In this document: one piece after another, positions 35,356 to 44,466 of the stretch
Layout of the letters: each line of letters starts with the position of its first letter
Position numbering within the stretch: position 1 is the stretch's first letter
Source of the DNA: JBFHIJ01 sp963678775
GTDB lineage: Bacteria; Bacteroidota; Ignavibacteria; Kapaibacteriales; UBA2268
Direction: 5' to 3'
NCBI GenBank assembly: GCA_963678775.2
Contig: CAXXGR010000010.1
Location: 186,001 to 250,000, forward strand
DNA length: 64,000 nt
Notes under the pieces: generated by a model
What the model saw: the letters and a program-made list of their open reading frames with translations, nothing else
What the model was told of the DNA's origin: nothing
Database searches by the model: none
Program-made: the position numbers and the translations under genes

Positions 35356-36573
35356 ATGAGGAAATTACTTACGCTATTATGCTTTTTAACAGTAGCCTAC
35401 TTTGCTCAGGCTGATGATTTTAACTACAAAGCTCGCATCACATCCGGTCTATTTTCAGGGTCTCAATTTTACAATAGGCAAAACCTTGAAGACAGACTTA
35501 TCAATCCTAACGAAGACGCATATCGATGGTATAACCGAGTTTCTTTAAACAGTTCTTATAGTAACTTTTCTGTTAAATTTAATGCTATTCGAAGCGATTA
35601 TATTGATTTTGACGGTGTGAAACCTTACTTCCCGATTAGAGAAGTAAATGAGACTAAAATGTACCAAGCTTATGCTCAATACAAGTTCGACGACGGGAAA
35701 GTCAAACTTGGTAGAGTTATGCCTTTTTCACGTTGGTATTTTAGCTCGGTTGATGGAGGTATGATAGACTATCAATTTAACTCTAAATTGTCTATCAATG
35801 CTTTTGCAGGAAATGATGTAGATTATGGTTTTTTTGTTGATGATAACGATAGGAAGACAGTAGCCTACACAGAAGTTGCTTATAGAGATTCTGATTATGG
35901 TGGAAAGGTCAAATATTTATATGCCAATGAAGAATCTAAAATGGGTACGGATTTGTTTTACAGATTTAGTAACGTACGCACCGCTGCTAACATTGGTTAT
36001 GATGCTACAAATTCCAGATTATTTGATGCAGGTTTAGGGCTTTATGCTTACCTGACTCCGGAATTTAATGTTTCTGCTAATTACTTAAGAACTATTCCTA
36101 TTAGTTGGAGTTATAAATATTACTCAGAATACATTGATAGAGTACAAATCGGTTTAAGCTACAAATTGGGCAAAAACTTTACTGTATCATTGAAGCAGAT
36201 GTTAGGAATGGCCGACGGTAATACAAATTATTTAACTTATGCGTATTTAACGTATAAATATATATATTTTGGTATCAATTATCTGTCAGGCGATATGGAA
36301 GCAGAGAGATTTGCATTGTCATTGGGAGGACATTATTCTCCAATTGACGATCTTATGCTACAAGCTGGGATTGCATCAGTGGATCACATGTTTGATAATA
36401 TTTATTATGAAGATGAGCAAACTTATTCTTCTTATATGAAAGTCAGATATAGAGCATTAGATTATTTAAATCTTTCAGCTTATGCAAATTACTATCACCA
36501 AAATACTATGTTTAATAGCAAATGGCGTGGTGGTTTAACTGCACAACTAATTCTATCCGGAGGTGGAAAATGA
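35356..36573 (+). CDS. Outer-membrane beta-barrel of a porin-cytochrome conduit
   Basis: A 405-residue protein starting at the ATG at 35356, with AGGAG at 35343-35347. The longer frame from 35272 adds 28 residues without signal character. The signal peptide is MRKLLTLLCFLTVAYFAQA. The mature chain consists of alternating amphipathic strands rich in Tyr and Phe (VSLNSSYSNFSVKFNAIRSD, KMYQAYAQYKFDDGKVKLG, and so on to LTAQLIL), which gives about 16-20 strands. It lies between a six-heme lipoprotein and a 12-heme periplasmic gene, as MtrB- or ExtB-type barrels do. No sequence similarity to these is claimed. Confidence 0.75.
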   Translation: MRKLLTLLCFLTVAYFAQADDFNYKARITSGLFSGSQFYNRQNLEDRLINPNEDAYRWYNRVSLNSSYSNFSVKFNAIRSDYIDFDGVKPYFPIREVNETKMYQAYAQYKFDDGKVKLGRVMPFSRWYFSSVDGGMIDYQFNSKLSINAFAGNDVDYGFFVDDNDRKTVAYTEVAYRDSDYGGKVKYLYANEESKMGTDLFYRFSNVRTAANIGYDATNSRLFDAGLGLYAYLTPEFNVSANYLRTIPISWSYKYYSEYIDRVQIGLSYKLGKNFTVSLKQMLGMADGNTNYLTYAYLTYKYIYFGINYLSGDMEAERFALSLGGHYSPIDDLMLQAGIASVDHMFDNIYYEDEQTYSSYMKVRYRALDYLNLSAYANYYHQNTMFNSKWRGGLTAQLILSGGGK

Positions 36574-37472
36574 AATTAATTCAAATAATCATTAGCACAG
36601 CCGCATTATTATCAGTTGTTTTATTTGGTGTTTATAATTCAAATATCAACGCTGATGATAAAGTTAAGAATTGGGAATCTGATTTGATATTTTCACATAC
36701 AAAACATGTGCTTGAAAATGAATTGGATTGTGAAACTTGCCATGCTGGTGTAAGTGATTCGGAAGCAGGTACTGATGATTTACTTCCTAAGGAAGAAACG
36801 TGTATCGCTTGTCACGAAAAAACGGATGAGTCTTGTGTTATGTGTCATACTAACCCAAAAAATCCAATAATTATGCCAAGAGTTACTGACTATTCCCAAA
36901 AGTTTAGTCACAAAAAACATATTGATAGTGGTGCAGACTGCAATTTTTGTCACGCAGATATTATCAAAAAAACTAAAGTTGCTAAACCGGACTTGCCTGA
37001 CATGGATGCTTGTATGACTTGTCACGAAACTCCGGCAGAGACTAAAGAGTGTTACATTTGTCATGACCAAAACTATAATTTAGTCCCAACAGATCATACT
37101 GAACTGTGGCTTGACAATCACTCTAATTTCGTAGAAGCTGAAGGTAATAAATGCCAAACTTGCCATCAAGAGCAGTACTGCATTGATTGCCACTCCGGCG
37201 AAAACCTATTTAACAATTCGCATCCTCCTCATTTTATGTCTACACACTCTATGAGCTATTTAATGAGAGAGTCAAACTGCCAATCATGTCACGAAGGTTT
37301 AGAATCGTGTCGCGAGTGTCATATGGAGATTAATTATATTATTCCACCCGATCACTTGCCTTCTACTTGGATAGGAGAGCATATATATTCTGGTAAAATT
37401 AATGCCGATAAATGTGTTGTTTGCCACGAACGAAATGAGCCTCGGTGTATGGATTGTCACGAAAGTAATTAA
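36570..37472 (+). CDS. 12-heme periplasmic c-type cytochrome (c7/c3 type)
   Basis: A 300-residue protein starting at ATG 36570, overlapping the barrel stop in an ATGA, so translation is coupled. A signal peptide (LIQIIISTAALLSVVLFG) precedes twelve CXXCH sites: CETCH, CIACH, CVMCH, CNFCH, CMTCH, CYICH, CQTCH, CIDCH, CQSCH, CRECH, CVVCH, CMDCH. FSHTKHVLENELDCETCH and FSHKKHIDSGADCNFCH show the F-x-H-x-x-H class III ligand pattern. There is no membrane helix or lipobox. It probably supplies the periplasmic side of the outer-membrane barrel. A UUCG-loop terminator ends the operon. Confidence 0.9.
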   Translation: MKLIQIIISTAALLSVVLFGVYNSNINADDKVKNWESDLIFSHTKHVLENELDCETCHAGVSDSEAGTDDLLPKEETCIACHEKTDESCVMCHTNPKNPIIMPRVTDYSQKFSHKKHIDSGADCNFCHADIIKKTKVAKPDLPDMDACMTCHETPAETKECYICHDQNYNLVPTDHTELWLDNHSNFVEAEGNKCQTCHQEQYCIDCHSGENLFNNSHPPHFMSTHSMSYLMRESNCQSCHEGLESCRECHMEINYIIPPDHLPSTWIGEHIYSGKINADKCVVCHERNEPRCMDCHESN

Positions 37473-37474
37473 AC

Positions 37475-37505
37475 AAAATAGGCAGCTTCGGTTGCCTATT
37501 TTTTT
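37475..37505 (+). terminator. Strong terminator of the cytochrome operon with UUCG tetraloop
   Basis: A 10-bp perfect stem (37475-37484 with 37493-37502) continues through a G-T and a C-G pair to a C(TTCG)G tetraloop, followed by a T run. It lies 3 bases after the 12-heme gene's stop. Confidence 0.9.
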
Positions 37506-37624
37506 ACTCCCATTTAATAATATTTGCATAAAATCAAGAATAGATACTTTTTTTATTAAAATAATCTTACCTTTGTATCGTTGGAAGATTTGAATTGTTT
37601 TTTTTATAATAAATAGAGGATTCT

Positions 37625-38080
37625 ATGCTTATTCAAGAGATTTATTCTCAAGATGACTTTAACGATGACCTGCGACGTGATGATTTTATTCAATTCTTGT
37701 TTCAACATTTAGACAAATTTGGCGACCCAAAAGAAGATATTTCAAAATGTCTTGATTATGCTTTCGGTATTAACGGAGGTCAGGGTGGATTTGCATTGGC
37801 TGCGCTTAATGATGGAAAGCTTGTGGGCGGTTTGATACTCAATAAAACCGGCATGGCGGGCTATATCCCGGAAAATATTTTAGTCTATGTAGCAGTGGAT
37901 GCAAGCCAGCGAGGTCAAGGCATCGGTGGTCAGTTGTGTCGCAAATGCATTGAATTAGCAGATGGTGATGTAAAACTGCACGTAGAGTATGACAACCCTG
38001 CAAAAAGACTTTATGAAAGACTAGGCTTTGTAAACAAATATGCCGAAATGAGGTTTAAGAAAACGTCAGAGGATAAATAA
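37625..38080 (+). CDS. GNAT-family N-acetyltransferase
   Basis: A 151-residue acetyltransferase. The acetyl-CoA site is in VYVAVDASQRGQGIGGQLCRKCIE (motif A, R/Q-x-x-G-x-G), followed by motif B KLHVEYDNPAKRLYERLGF, which is the classic N-x-x-A-x-x-x-Y-x-x-x-G-F pattern. The first 60 residues are less typical and begin with an acidic stretch. The gene lies 2 bases before a PLP racemase gene, so an amino-acid or amine substrate is possible. Confidence 0.88.
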   Translation: MLIQEIYSQDDFNDDLRRDDFIQFLFQHLDKFGDPKEDISKCLDYAFGINGGQGGFALAALNDGKLVGGLILNKTGMAGYIPENILVYVAVDASQRGQGIGGQLCRKCIELADGDVKLHVEYDNPAKRLYERLGFVNKYAEMRFKKTSEDK

Positions 38081-38081
38081 A

Positions 38082-39182
38082 ATGGCTGAATTAGTAATTA
38101 AGCCTTCAAAGATAATCTCAAACATAAATAAAATATCTGAAATATTAGAAAAAGATAATATACAGTGGTCTCTTATTACAAAAATGCTTTCCGGCAATGA
38201 AACTGTTTTGAAAGCAATACTCGAGTCTGACGCCATACACAGATTGCATTCTATAGGTGATTCAAGATTGACAGGTATGAAAGTAATAAAGAAGATTAAT
38301 CCGAACATAAAGACCATATATATCAAACCACCTGCTCCAAATTTAGCTAATCAAATAGTAGAATTTTGCGATGTTTCTCTGAATTCTTCGCTGCACACTA
38401 TCAAAGAGCTAAATAAGGCTGCTAAGGCAGCAGGGATTGTGCACCAAATTATTATAATGCTTGAACTCGGGGAGCTTCGCGAAGGTATCCTTAGGGAAAA
38501 TGTAGAAAGCTTTTATAAAGAAGCTTTTGAATTGAGCAATATAGAAGTTATTGGAATTGGTACAAATCTTGGTTGTTTGTATGGAGTAGAACCTACTTAT
38601 GACAAGTTAGTCCAACTTTCTTTGTATAAGCAGGTATTGGAATCAAAATTTGGTAAAAAACTGCCAATGGTTTCCGGTGGTAGTTCTATAACGCTACCAT
38701 TGGTAACACGTAAGAAAATTCCACCTTTAGTAAATCATTTTAGAATTGGAGAAGCCGCATTTATGGGGCTTACGCCTCTTACAGGTAAGAAGTTTTCCAA
38801 TCTTTCTACAGATGTATTTTCTTATGAAACTAATATCCTTGAATTGGAAGAAAAAGCATACATACCTGATGGGATTATCGGAGATGCAAATATAGGACAT
38901 TCTTCAGAATATGATCAATATTCTGCTACGGATAAATCATATAAAGCTATTCTTGATTTTGGTATTATGGATGTAGATGTCAATGAAATATTTCCTAAAG
39001 ATAAAAATGTGAAATTTATTGGTACTACTTCTGATTTGACGGTTTATGATATAGGCCCCAATCTGAATAAAAGCAGTAGATTTAAGTATAGGGTTGGAAA
39101 TAAAATAATTTTTTCGCTTTCCTATATGGGTGCAGCAAGGCTTATGAATTCTAAGTTTGTAGATAAAAAAGTACTGGCTTAA
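38082..39182 (+). CDS. PLP-dependent alanine/ornithine racemase-family enzyme
   Basis: A 366-residue protein of the alanine-racemase N-terminal fold type (TIM barrel), closest in layout to the ornithine-racemase/YhfX-like group. The PLP lysine is K33 in SLITKMLSG. Phosphate and ring-binding elements appear in MLELGELREGI, PMVSGGSSITLPLV and HFRIGEAAFMGL. The C-terminal part has GDANIGHSSEYDQYS and resembles the group's beta domain. It is packed with the GNAT gene (1-base gap). Substrate cannot be given from sequence; amino-acid racemisation is the family role. Confidence 0.78.
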   Translation: MAELVIKPSKIISNINKISEILEKDNIQWSLITKMLSGNETVLKAILESDAIHRLHSIGDSRLTGMKVIKKINPNIKTIYIKPPAPNLANQIVEFCDVSLNSSLHTIKELNKAAKAAGIVHQIIIMLELGELREGILRENVESFYKEAFELSNIEVIGIGTNLGCLYGVEPTYDKLVQLSLYKQVLESKFGKKLPMVSGGSSITLPLVTRKKIPPLVNHFRIGEAAFMGLTPLTGKKFSNLSTDVFSYETNILELEEKAYIPDGIIGDANIGHSSEYDQYSATDKSYKAILDFGIMDVDVNEIFPKDKNVKFIGTTSDLTVYDIGPNLNKSSRFKYRVGNKIIFSLSYMGAARLMNSKFVDKKVLA

Positions 39183-39194
39183 TCTATTAATCAA

Positions 39195-39237
39195 AGAAGA
39201 GACGATACAATTAATGCTATCGTCTCTTCTATTTTTT
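39195..39237. terminator. Bidirectional terminator between racemase and TonB receptor genes
   Basis: A 13-bp perfect stem (39195-39207 with 39218-39230) with a 10-base loop is followed by a T run. It ends 4 bases before the convergent TonB receptor stop. Confidence 0.88.
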
Positions 39238-39240
39238 TCT

Positions 39241-41445
39241 CTAATCAAACAATGTAATCCTTGTTCCTGCATAAATTTTGGCTCCATTTATAGGACCCCA
39301 TACTATTGAACTGTCAAAACCTTTTTCAAATGGATTCTTAAATCCTAAAATTGGATTTGATTGGGTATAGCCTGTAAGATTTTCGCCTCCTACATAAAGC
39401 TCAAATCCTGTAAAAGATTTGGTAACCTGAGCATTTATAGTTAAAAAATCCGGTGAGTATGCATCTTCACCTAAAGATTTTGGTAGTCTACTTCTGCCGT
39501 TATACGACAAAGTCAAATCAAAATCAAACCCCTTTTCTCCTGTTGTGTAGGCTAAGTTTACAAATGCCTTATGTCTTTTGGATAATGGTTTATCTATGAA
39601 GTCATTTTCCAATTTATATTTGACATCATTTAGCCTATAAGCTAAAATCATATCAAAGCCATCAAAAAGCTCCATAGAAATATCGATCTGGAAACTATTA
39701 GAATATGCGTTGCTATTCAAATTTTGCACATAAGCTATATTTGGATTTCTATCCAAATCAACTACGATTTGATTTTGGAACTTGGTATAATAATACTCAG
39801 CATTTAAAGTAAAATAGTAGTTAAACAGCTCCATTTCTCCTGTGAAATGCAAGCCAAAGTTTAAAGCCTCTTCAGCACGATTATTGTCTTCAAACACAAA
39901 TTCACGACTACTAGCCAAAAGAGCAGGATATTCAGAAAATACATGTGCTAATCTATATCCTTTTCCTAGAGAAGCTCTTATTGAATAATAATCGGCAAAA
40001 TCATATTTAACATGCACTCTAGGTGAGAGGAATGTACGATTTGTATTATCACTATTTACGAAATCAGCTCTGATGCCGGCAATTAGCTGTAGAGAAGGAT
40101 CTAACTGCGAAGTATATTCTGCAAATAATCCGGGGATTATATCATTAGCATTGAAATTAACACCTGACATATACTCTTTATAATTGTCAGCTATTAGATT
40201 TAGTCCTAATTGTACTTTATCCGGTTTTTTATTATCATTTGGAGCACTAAGTTGGGCATCGAAGAAAAGACTTGCATTGTAAGTATTCTGTATAGCATTA
40301 TAATCTCTTTTCCCAAAAAAAGATTCTTGATTATGGTAAGTATAGTTATGAATTATAGCCACACTCATATAGTTAGGAGTATCAAAAACATAACCTGCTT
40401 TTTGAAATAAATCTATCTTTTCAGTTTTAATATCAATCCCGTAAAGCTCATTAGTCTTATCATCAGAAAATCCAATTTGACCTGCCTGACGATCATCGTA
40501 TAAGGCTTGTATGCCAAATTGAGTACCGAAGCCTCCGTCAAAGTATTTCCATCTGTTTAAGACGTTAAATTGCTTAGTCAGTGGCATATCCAAAAACGAA
40601 TCTGCATTGTTATCACGTTCTGAGTTTGAATAATTACCATGCAGAAAGAGAGCTGTGCTAAGATTGTCAGACAGTTTTATAGCATTAATCAAATTGCCTT
40701 CCATCATGCCGAAGTTATTTAAATAATAGTTAGCAAAGAGGGGTGGAGAATTATCCGGTTTTTTATACTCTACATTTATCTGTCCTGTGATGGATTCAAA
40801 TCCAGTAGCTACAGTAGAAGCTCCCTTAGAAATTTGAATACTTTCCATCCATGAACCCGGAATATAATTTAACCCAAAAGTGCTGGCAAGACCTCTTACA
40901 CTTGGTATTTTTTCAATCATGATTTGTGTATATTTGCCTGCAAGTCCTAACAGTTCAATTTGTTTTGCGCCTGTTACTGCATCAGTTTGATGCACATCTA
41001 CCGATGCATTAGTTTCGAAACTCTCAGCCAGATTGCAACATGCCGCTTTAACTAAGCCCTGACTTGTTATTGTTTCTTTATGTACTATTGAGCTCTTATC
41101 AATCTGGTTAGCATTTTTACGGGCAGAAACTACTACAGTTGCCATTTCAGAGTTCTGCAACAGTTCTACGTCATAATTATTTATTTCAGAAGAAATAGAA
41201 ATCTCTTTTCTATCATATCCCACAAAACTTACGACTAGAGTGTCGCTATTTGAGGCTCTATCGAGATTATAATATCCGGAGATATCTGATTTAGTACCAA
41301 TTTTGGTGTTCTTCCAATAAATATTGGCACTAACTAGAGTGTCTATTTCTCCAATAGAATTTTTACCTGTAATGATACCGGAAATTGGTTTAGCATTAGT
41401 ATAAACTAGGCTAAATGCAAATAGGAAAAGGAATATTTTAAGCAT
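39241..41445 (-). CDS. TonB-dependent outer-membrane receptor (metal-type)
   Basis: A 734-residue receptor. A signal peptide (MLKIFLFLFAFSLVYT) and a carboxypeptidase-like regulatory domain (about 20-100; NIYWKNTKIGTKSDISGYY) precede the plug (about 120-220) with AACCNLAESFETNASVDV, TDAVTGAKQIELLGL and a GFESITGQINVEYKKP end. The 22-strand barrel closes in a final aromatic (TRITLFD). The CC within the plug and the neighbouring HYC/CC/PP-like gene occur together in Bacteroidota and are usually tied to copper or related metals. The plug is intact. Substrate is an inference from this pairing. Confidence 0.9.
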   Translation of the reverse strand: MLKIFLFLFAFSLVYTNAKPISGIITGKNSIGEIDTLVSANIYWKNTKIGTKSDISGYYNLDRASNSDTLVVSFVGYDRKEISISSEINNYDVELLQNSEMATVVVSARKNANQIDKSSIVHKETITSQGLVKAACCNLAESFETNASVDVHQTDAVTGAKQIELLGLAGKYTQIMIEKIPSVRGLASTFGLNYIPGSWMESIQISKGASTVATGFESITGQINVEYKKPDNSPPLFANYYLNNFGMMEGNLINAIKLSDNLSTALFLHGNYSNSERDNNADSFLDMPLTKQFNVLNRWKYFDGGFGTQFGIQALYDDRQAGQIGFSDDKTNELYGIDIKTEKIDLFQKAGYVFDTPNYMSVAIIHNYTYHNQESFFGKRDYNAIQNTYNASLFFDAQLSAPNDNKKPDKVQLGLNLIADNYKEYMSGVNFNANDIIPGLFAEYTSQLDPSLQLIAGIRADFVNSDNTNRTFLSPRVHVKYDFADYYSIRASLGKGYRLAHVFSEYPALLASSREFVFEDNNRAEEALNFGLHFTGEMELFNYYFTLNAEYYYTKFQNQIVVDLDRNPNIAYVQNLNSNAYSNSFQIDISMELFDGFDMILAYRLNDVKYKLENDFIDKPLSKRHKAFVNLAYTTGEKGFDFDLTLSYNGRSRLPKSLGEDAYSPDFLTINAQVTKSFTGFELYVGGENLTGYTQSNPILGFKNPFEKGFDSSIVWGPINGAKIYAGTRITLFD

Positions 41446-41497
41446 AATAATATTCTCTAAAAATAATGGAACATACTACTAATTTATTTTTAAAATA

Positions 41498-41989
41498 TCA
41501 GCAGTATTGGTCATCATCTTCTTGAGAAATAATGAGCTTAGTAAAAGCAATTTGTGAAATGATTTCTTTAGGGGGAGGAAGATTAATAGAATAATCTTTA
41601 GTCAGAGTTTCGTTTTTAAGAATGTTTTGAACACTATTTAGCTTAGACATTCTTAAAAATGTAATGGGGATATGAAACTGAGTTGACACATATAAAGACT
41701 GTAAATCTATTCTGTTTTCTATAGAAATTACATTGGTTGTACAGCAGTCATCTTCTGATGCTGTATCAAAATTATTATGTGAAATATTATTGCAGCAAGA
41801 ATTTATGGAACTTCTTTCAACTTCTAAGTCATGCTTGCAACAATCTACTGAGCACTTATGCTCTATAGTGCTAATTTCAAATGATTGTTTTGTATTGCAC
41901 GTATGAGTAAATGCAAAGAAATGTAGATTAGTAGCTGAAACTGCTATAATCATAATAAAGGAAATCAATATTTGTGGTATTTTACTCAT
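41498..41989 (-). CDS. HYC_CC_PP-like Cys-rich periplasmic protein
   Basis: A 163-residue protein from the ATG at 41989; an earlier ATG at 42034 would add 15 residues. After a signal peptide (KIPQILISFIMIIAVSA) come paired cysteines: FTHTC, DCCKHD, SCCNN and DCCTT, then a basic middle and a C-terminal Pro pair (INLPPPKE) with a DDDQYC end. This order resembles the HYC_CC_PP family, usually beside metal TonB receptors. It lies 52 bases upstream of the receptor on the same strand, so they form an operon. Probable soft-metal binding, not proven. Confidence 0.65.
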   Translation of the reverse strand: MSKIPQILISFIMIIAVSATNLHFFAFTHTCNTKQSFEISTIEHKCSVDCCKHDLEVERSSINSCCNNISHNNFDTASEDDCCTTNVISIENRIDLQSLYVSTQFHIPITFLRMSKLNSVQNILKNETLTKDYSINLPPPKEIISQIAFTKLIISQEDDDQYC

Positions 41990-42159
41990 GTAGTTAAATA
42001 TACGAAACAAAGGCGCTATTGTTATAAAACTCACAAATAAAATCGTATCATAAATAATAATTGTTATGACAAAAATGCTTGCAAAGATTAATTTTTTAAG
42101 TTGTTCATTTTGAATTAGTTGTATTATATAGAAATTGGCATTCGAAATTTAGGGAAGTT

Positions 42160-43551
42160 ATGGCAACAAAGGGTAAAATTGGAACATTATTAACAATATG
42201 CTTCAGCTCATTTATTTTTCCGTTTATGGTTTCGGCACTTGCAGTAGCTCTACCGGAAATAGGTAAAGACTTTAGTATTAGCCCCGGTGGATTAGGACTT
42301 GTAGAAACCAGCTATTTGATTGGATCATTTCTAATGATAATTCCGATAGGCAAGGTTGCCGACAAAATTGGTTTAGGGCGGGTATTTTTAATAGGTGTTG
42401 GTACAAATATTATATTTATGATAGCAGTAGGTCTATCTCCAAGTTATGAAATACTTTTGGTATGTAGGTTTTTTCAGGGAGTAAGTATGTCATTGCCTAT
42501 TGCTACCGGCAATGCAATTTTAACTAATGAATTTCCAAGTGCAGAGCGGGGCAAGGTATTAGGATACAATATAGCATCTGTATATATTGGACTTTCTATG
42601 GGGCCCTATTTTGGAGGATTGATAGTCGAATATCTGACGTGGCATTTTATTGTATTTATACTAAGTGGTGTAAGTTTGATTGCTTTATTTTTGGCATATA
42701 AAAACTTAGATTATCAAAAAAAAGGTGTTATTAAGGAGCTTGATTTAAAAAGAGCAGTTATGTTTTCAAGCTCAATTTTTATGATTTGGATAGGTCTTAC
42801 CCTGTCAAAACAATCAGTCTATTACATTTTATTATCTATTACTGGTGCTTTCCTTCTTGCAAACACCATAAGACACCAATATAAGTCAAAAAATGCTATA
42901 ATCGATGTACGACTCTTTTGGAACAACAAGCATTTTCGTTCAGGTAATGTAGTTAATTATATAAATTATTCTTCTTCTATAGCTGTTACATATCTGTTTA
43001 GTCTGTATTTGCAATATGTGCGTGGACTAAGCGCACATGATGCAGGTTTAGTGTTAGTGCTACAGCCAATAATGCAGGCACTATTTACACCTATGACAGG
43101 AAGGTTATCAGACAAAATAAATCCTGCAATCTTAGTTCTAATTGGGATGATTTCATCCATGATTGGGATAATGATATCAGTTACATTGACAAAAGATTCC
43201 AATATGATATGGATATATAGTCTTTTGATATTTTTTGGTCTAGGGTATGCATTTTTCTCTTCAGCTAATACAAACCAAATGATGTCCAGTGTAGATAAAC
43301 ATCAAACCGGTGTTGCTTCCAGTATTATCGGAGCACTCAGGACGTTAGGAATGCTAACCAGTATTTCTATAGCGTCTGCTACATTTAATTATTTTATAGG
43401 AAAGCAAGAGATGACAGAAGCACTGACAGGAAACTTTCTACAAGGTATGCAAGTATCATTTAGCATTTTTTTAGCTATAAACTTAATCGGAGTTGTGATT
43501 TCATATAGATTACTTAGAATGTCTAACAAAGCAATATCTGAGAGTATTTGA
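42160..43551 (+). CDS. MFS transporter (DHA2/EmrB-type, 14-helix)
   Basis: A 463-residue inner-membrane transporter with about 14 helices. Motif A reads GKVADKIGLGRVFLIG in the loop between helices 2 and 3, and the region before it (VETSYLIGSFLMIIPIGK) and ERGKVLGYNIASVYIGLSMGPYFGG (motif C-like GPYFGG) are typical of drug:H+ antiporters. A second motif A copy is seen at TGRLSDKINPAILVLIG. Such proteins often export drugs or solutes. It is monocistronic and followed by a terminator; no regulator is adjacent. Confidence 0.88.
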   Translation: MATKGKIGTLLTICFSSFIFPFMVSALAVALPEIGKDFSISPGGLGLVETSYLIGSFLMIIPIGKVADKIGLGRVFLIGVGTNIIFMIAVGLSPSYEILLVCRFFQGVSMSLPIATGNAILTNEFPSAERGKVLGYNIASVYIGLSMGPYFGGLIVEYLTWHFIVFILSGVSLIALFLAYKNLDYQKKGVIKELDLKRAVMFSSSIFMIWIGLTLSKQSVYYILLSITGAFLLANTIRHQYKSKNAIIDVRLFWNNKHFRSGNVVNYINYSSSIAVTYLFSLYLQYVRGLSAHDAGLVLVLQPIMQALFTPMTGRLSDKINPAILVLIGMISSMIGIMISVTLTKDSNMIWIYSLLIFFGLGYAFFSSANTNQMMSSVDKHQTGVASSIIGALRTLGMLTSISIASATFNYFIGKQEMTEALTGNFLQGMQVSFSIFLAINLIGVVISYRLLRMSNKAISESI

Positions 43552-43600
43552 TTGAATTAGACTAAGAATAAAGACAGCTAACAGCTTTATACTATACAAC

Positions 43601-43633
43601 AAAAGCCATAAAAATTGATTTTATATGGCTTTT
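43601..43633 (+). terminator. Terminator after the MFS gene
   Basis: AAAAGCCATA (43601-43610) pairs with TATGGCTTTT (43624-43633); the A-rich inner sequence extends the stem. It lies 50 bases after the stop. Confidence 0.65.
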
Positions 43634-43739
43634 GGCATTTGAATAGACTCATATTTAAAAGACTTTATGTTTGCCGTTAATGTGGATTATATACGACAAA
43701 CGCCCTGCATTTGCAGAGCGTCGCACGAAAAAAAGTCAA

Positions 43740-43832
43740 TTATTTACGTTTTTTATGACGATTTTTACGAAGTCTTTTTTTCCTTTTGTGTGTCGCCATT
43801 TTATGGCGTTTTCTTTTTTTTCCGCAAGGCAT
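43740..43832 (-). CDS. 30-residue AURKAIP1/COX24-type ribosomal-associated protein
   Basis: A very small gene: 30 residues, beginning MPCGKKRKRHKMATHKRKKR and ending LRKNRHKKRK. More than half of the residues are Lys or Arg. This matches the short AURKAIP1/COX24 domain proteins of Bacteroidota, related to mitochondrial mS38 and the small-subunit protein bS22 of actinobacteria. It probably binds the ribosome. GGAAG precedes the ATG by 5 bases. It lies 112 bases downstream of the HU gene on the same strand; the intervening DNA is AT-rich and shows no other gene. Confidence 0.8.
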   Translation of the reverse strand: MPCGKKRKRHKMATHKRKKRLRKNRHKKRK

Positions 43833-43944
43833 AACTTCTTCCTTCTTTAAATCAACTTATTATATCAATAAAATCTTACTATTGCCAACTGTTTAGGCTA
43901 TTAATATAAAAAAACTTTCTGAGAAAAAAAAATATGTTGAGAAT

Positions 43945-44259
43945 TTAGTCTATGGACTCGCCATTATTTGATTTTTGTTGCATCTCATTATCCACTCTTT
44001 TAGCAAAGTCAGGAGATGGCTTAAAAATAGGAACATATCTTTTTTCTAATTGTACTTCTTCTCCGGTTTTTGGGTTACGAGCTTTACGAGGTTTACGACT
44101 TTTGTATTGAAAAACTCCAAATCCGCGAAGTTCGATTCTATGACCTTGGGCGATAGAAGCTTTTATGCTTTCAAAAACGCCTTCGACAACTTCCTTTGTA
44201 TCTCTTTTAGTTAAACCGGTTGCCTTGGCGATTTCGTCAACAATGTCTGCTTTTGTCAT
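43945..44259 (-). CDS. HU/IHF-family DNA-bending protein
   Basis: A 104-residue histone-like protein. The N-terminal helices (MTKADIVDEIAKATGLTKRDTKEVVEGVFESIKASIAQG) and the strand IELRGFGVFQYKSR precede the DNA-binding arm KPRKARNPKTGEEVQLEKR, including the RNPKTG tip that intercalates into the minor groove. The C-terminus carries an extra 10-residue QQKSNNGESID tail. Such proteins shape the nucleoid. It stands upstream of the 30-residue ribosomal-type gene and is divergent from uppS. Confidence 0.93.
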   Translation of the reverse strand: MTKADIVDEIAKATGLTKRDTKEVVEGVFESIKASIAQGHRIELRGFGVFQYKSRKPRKARNPKTGEEVQLEKRYVPIFKPSPDFAKRVDNEMQQKSNNGESID

Positions 44260-44466
44260 AATTTTCCCAGCAATATTTATTGAAACACTAATCTTATTTG
44301 CTTATCCCATAAAGGAAAACAAATTTACGAAAACTGCTATCTAAAAAAAAATATTTTCGTGTATTGAACAAGTTTTAATTCCAAACGTATAGTTTATTTG
44401 AAATTTTGTGTTAAATAAGGTAATTTAGTACTTTGCTAAAAAGGACAGTTTCCTTGGGAGTGTAAA

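Noticed and set aside
42966..43202. 78-residue minus-strand frame within the MFS gene
   Set aside because: Fully antisense to a membrane-helix region; no independent coding signal.
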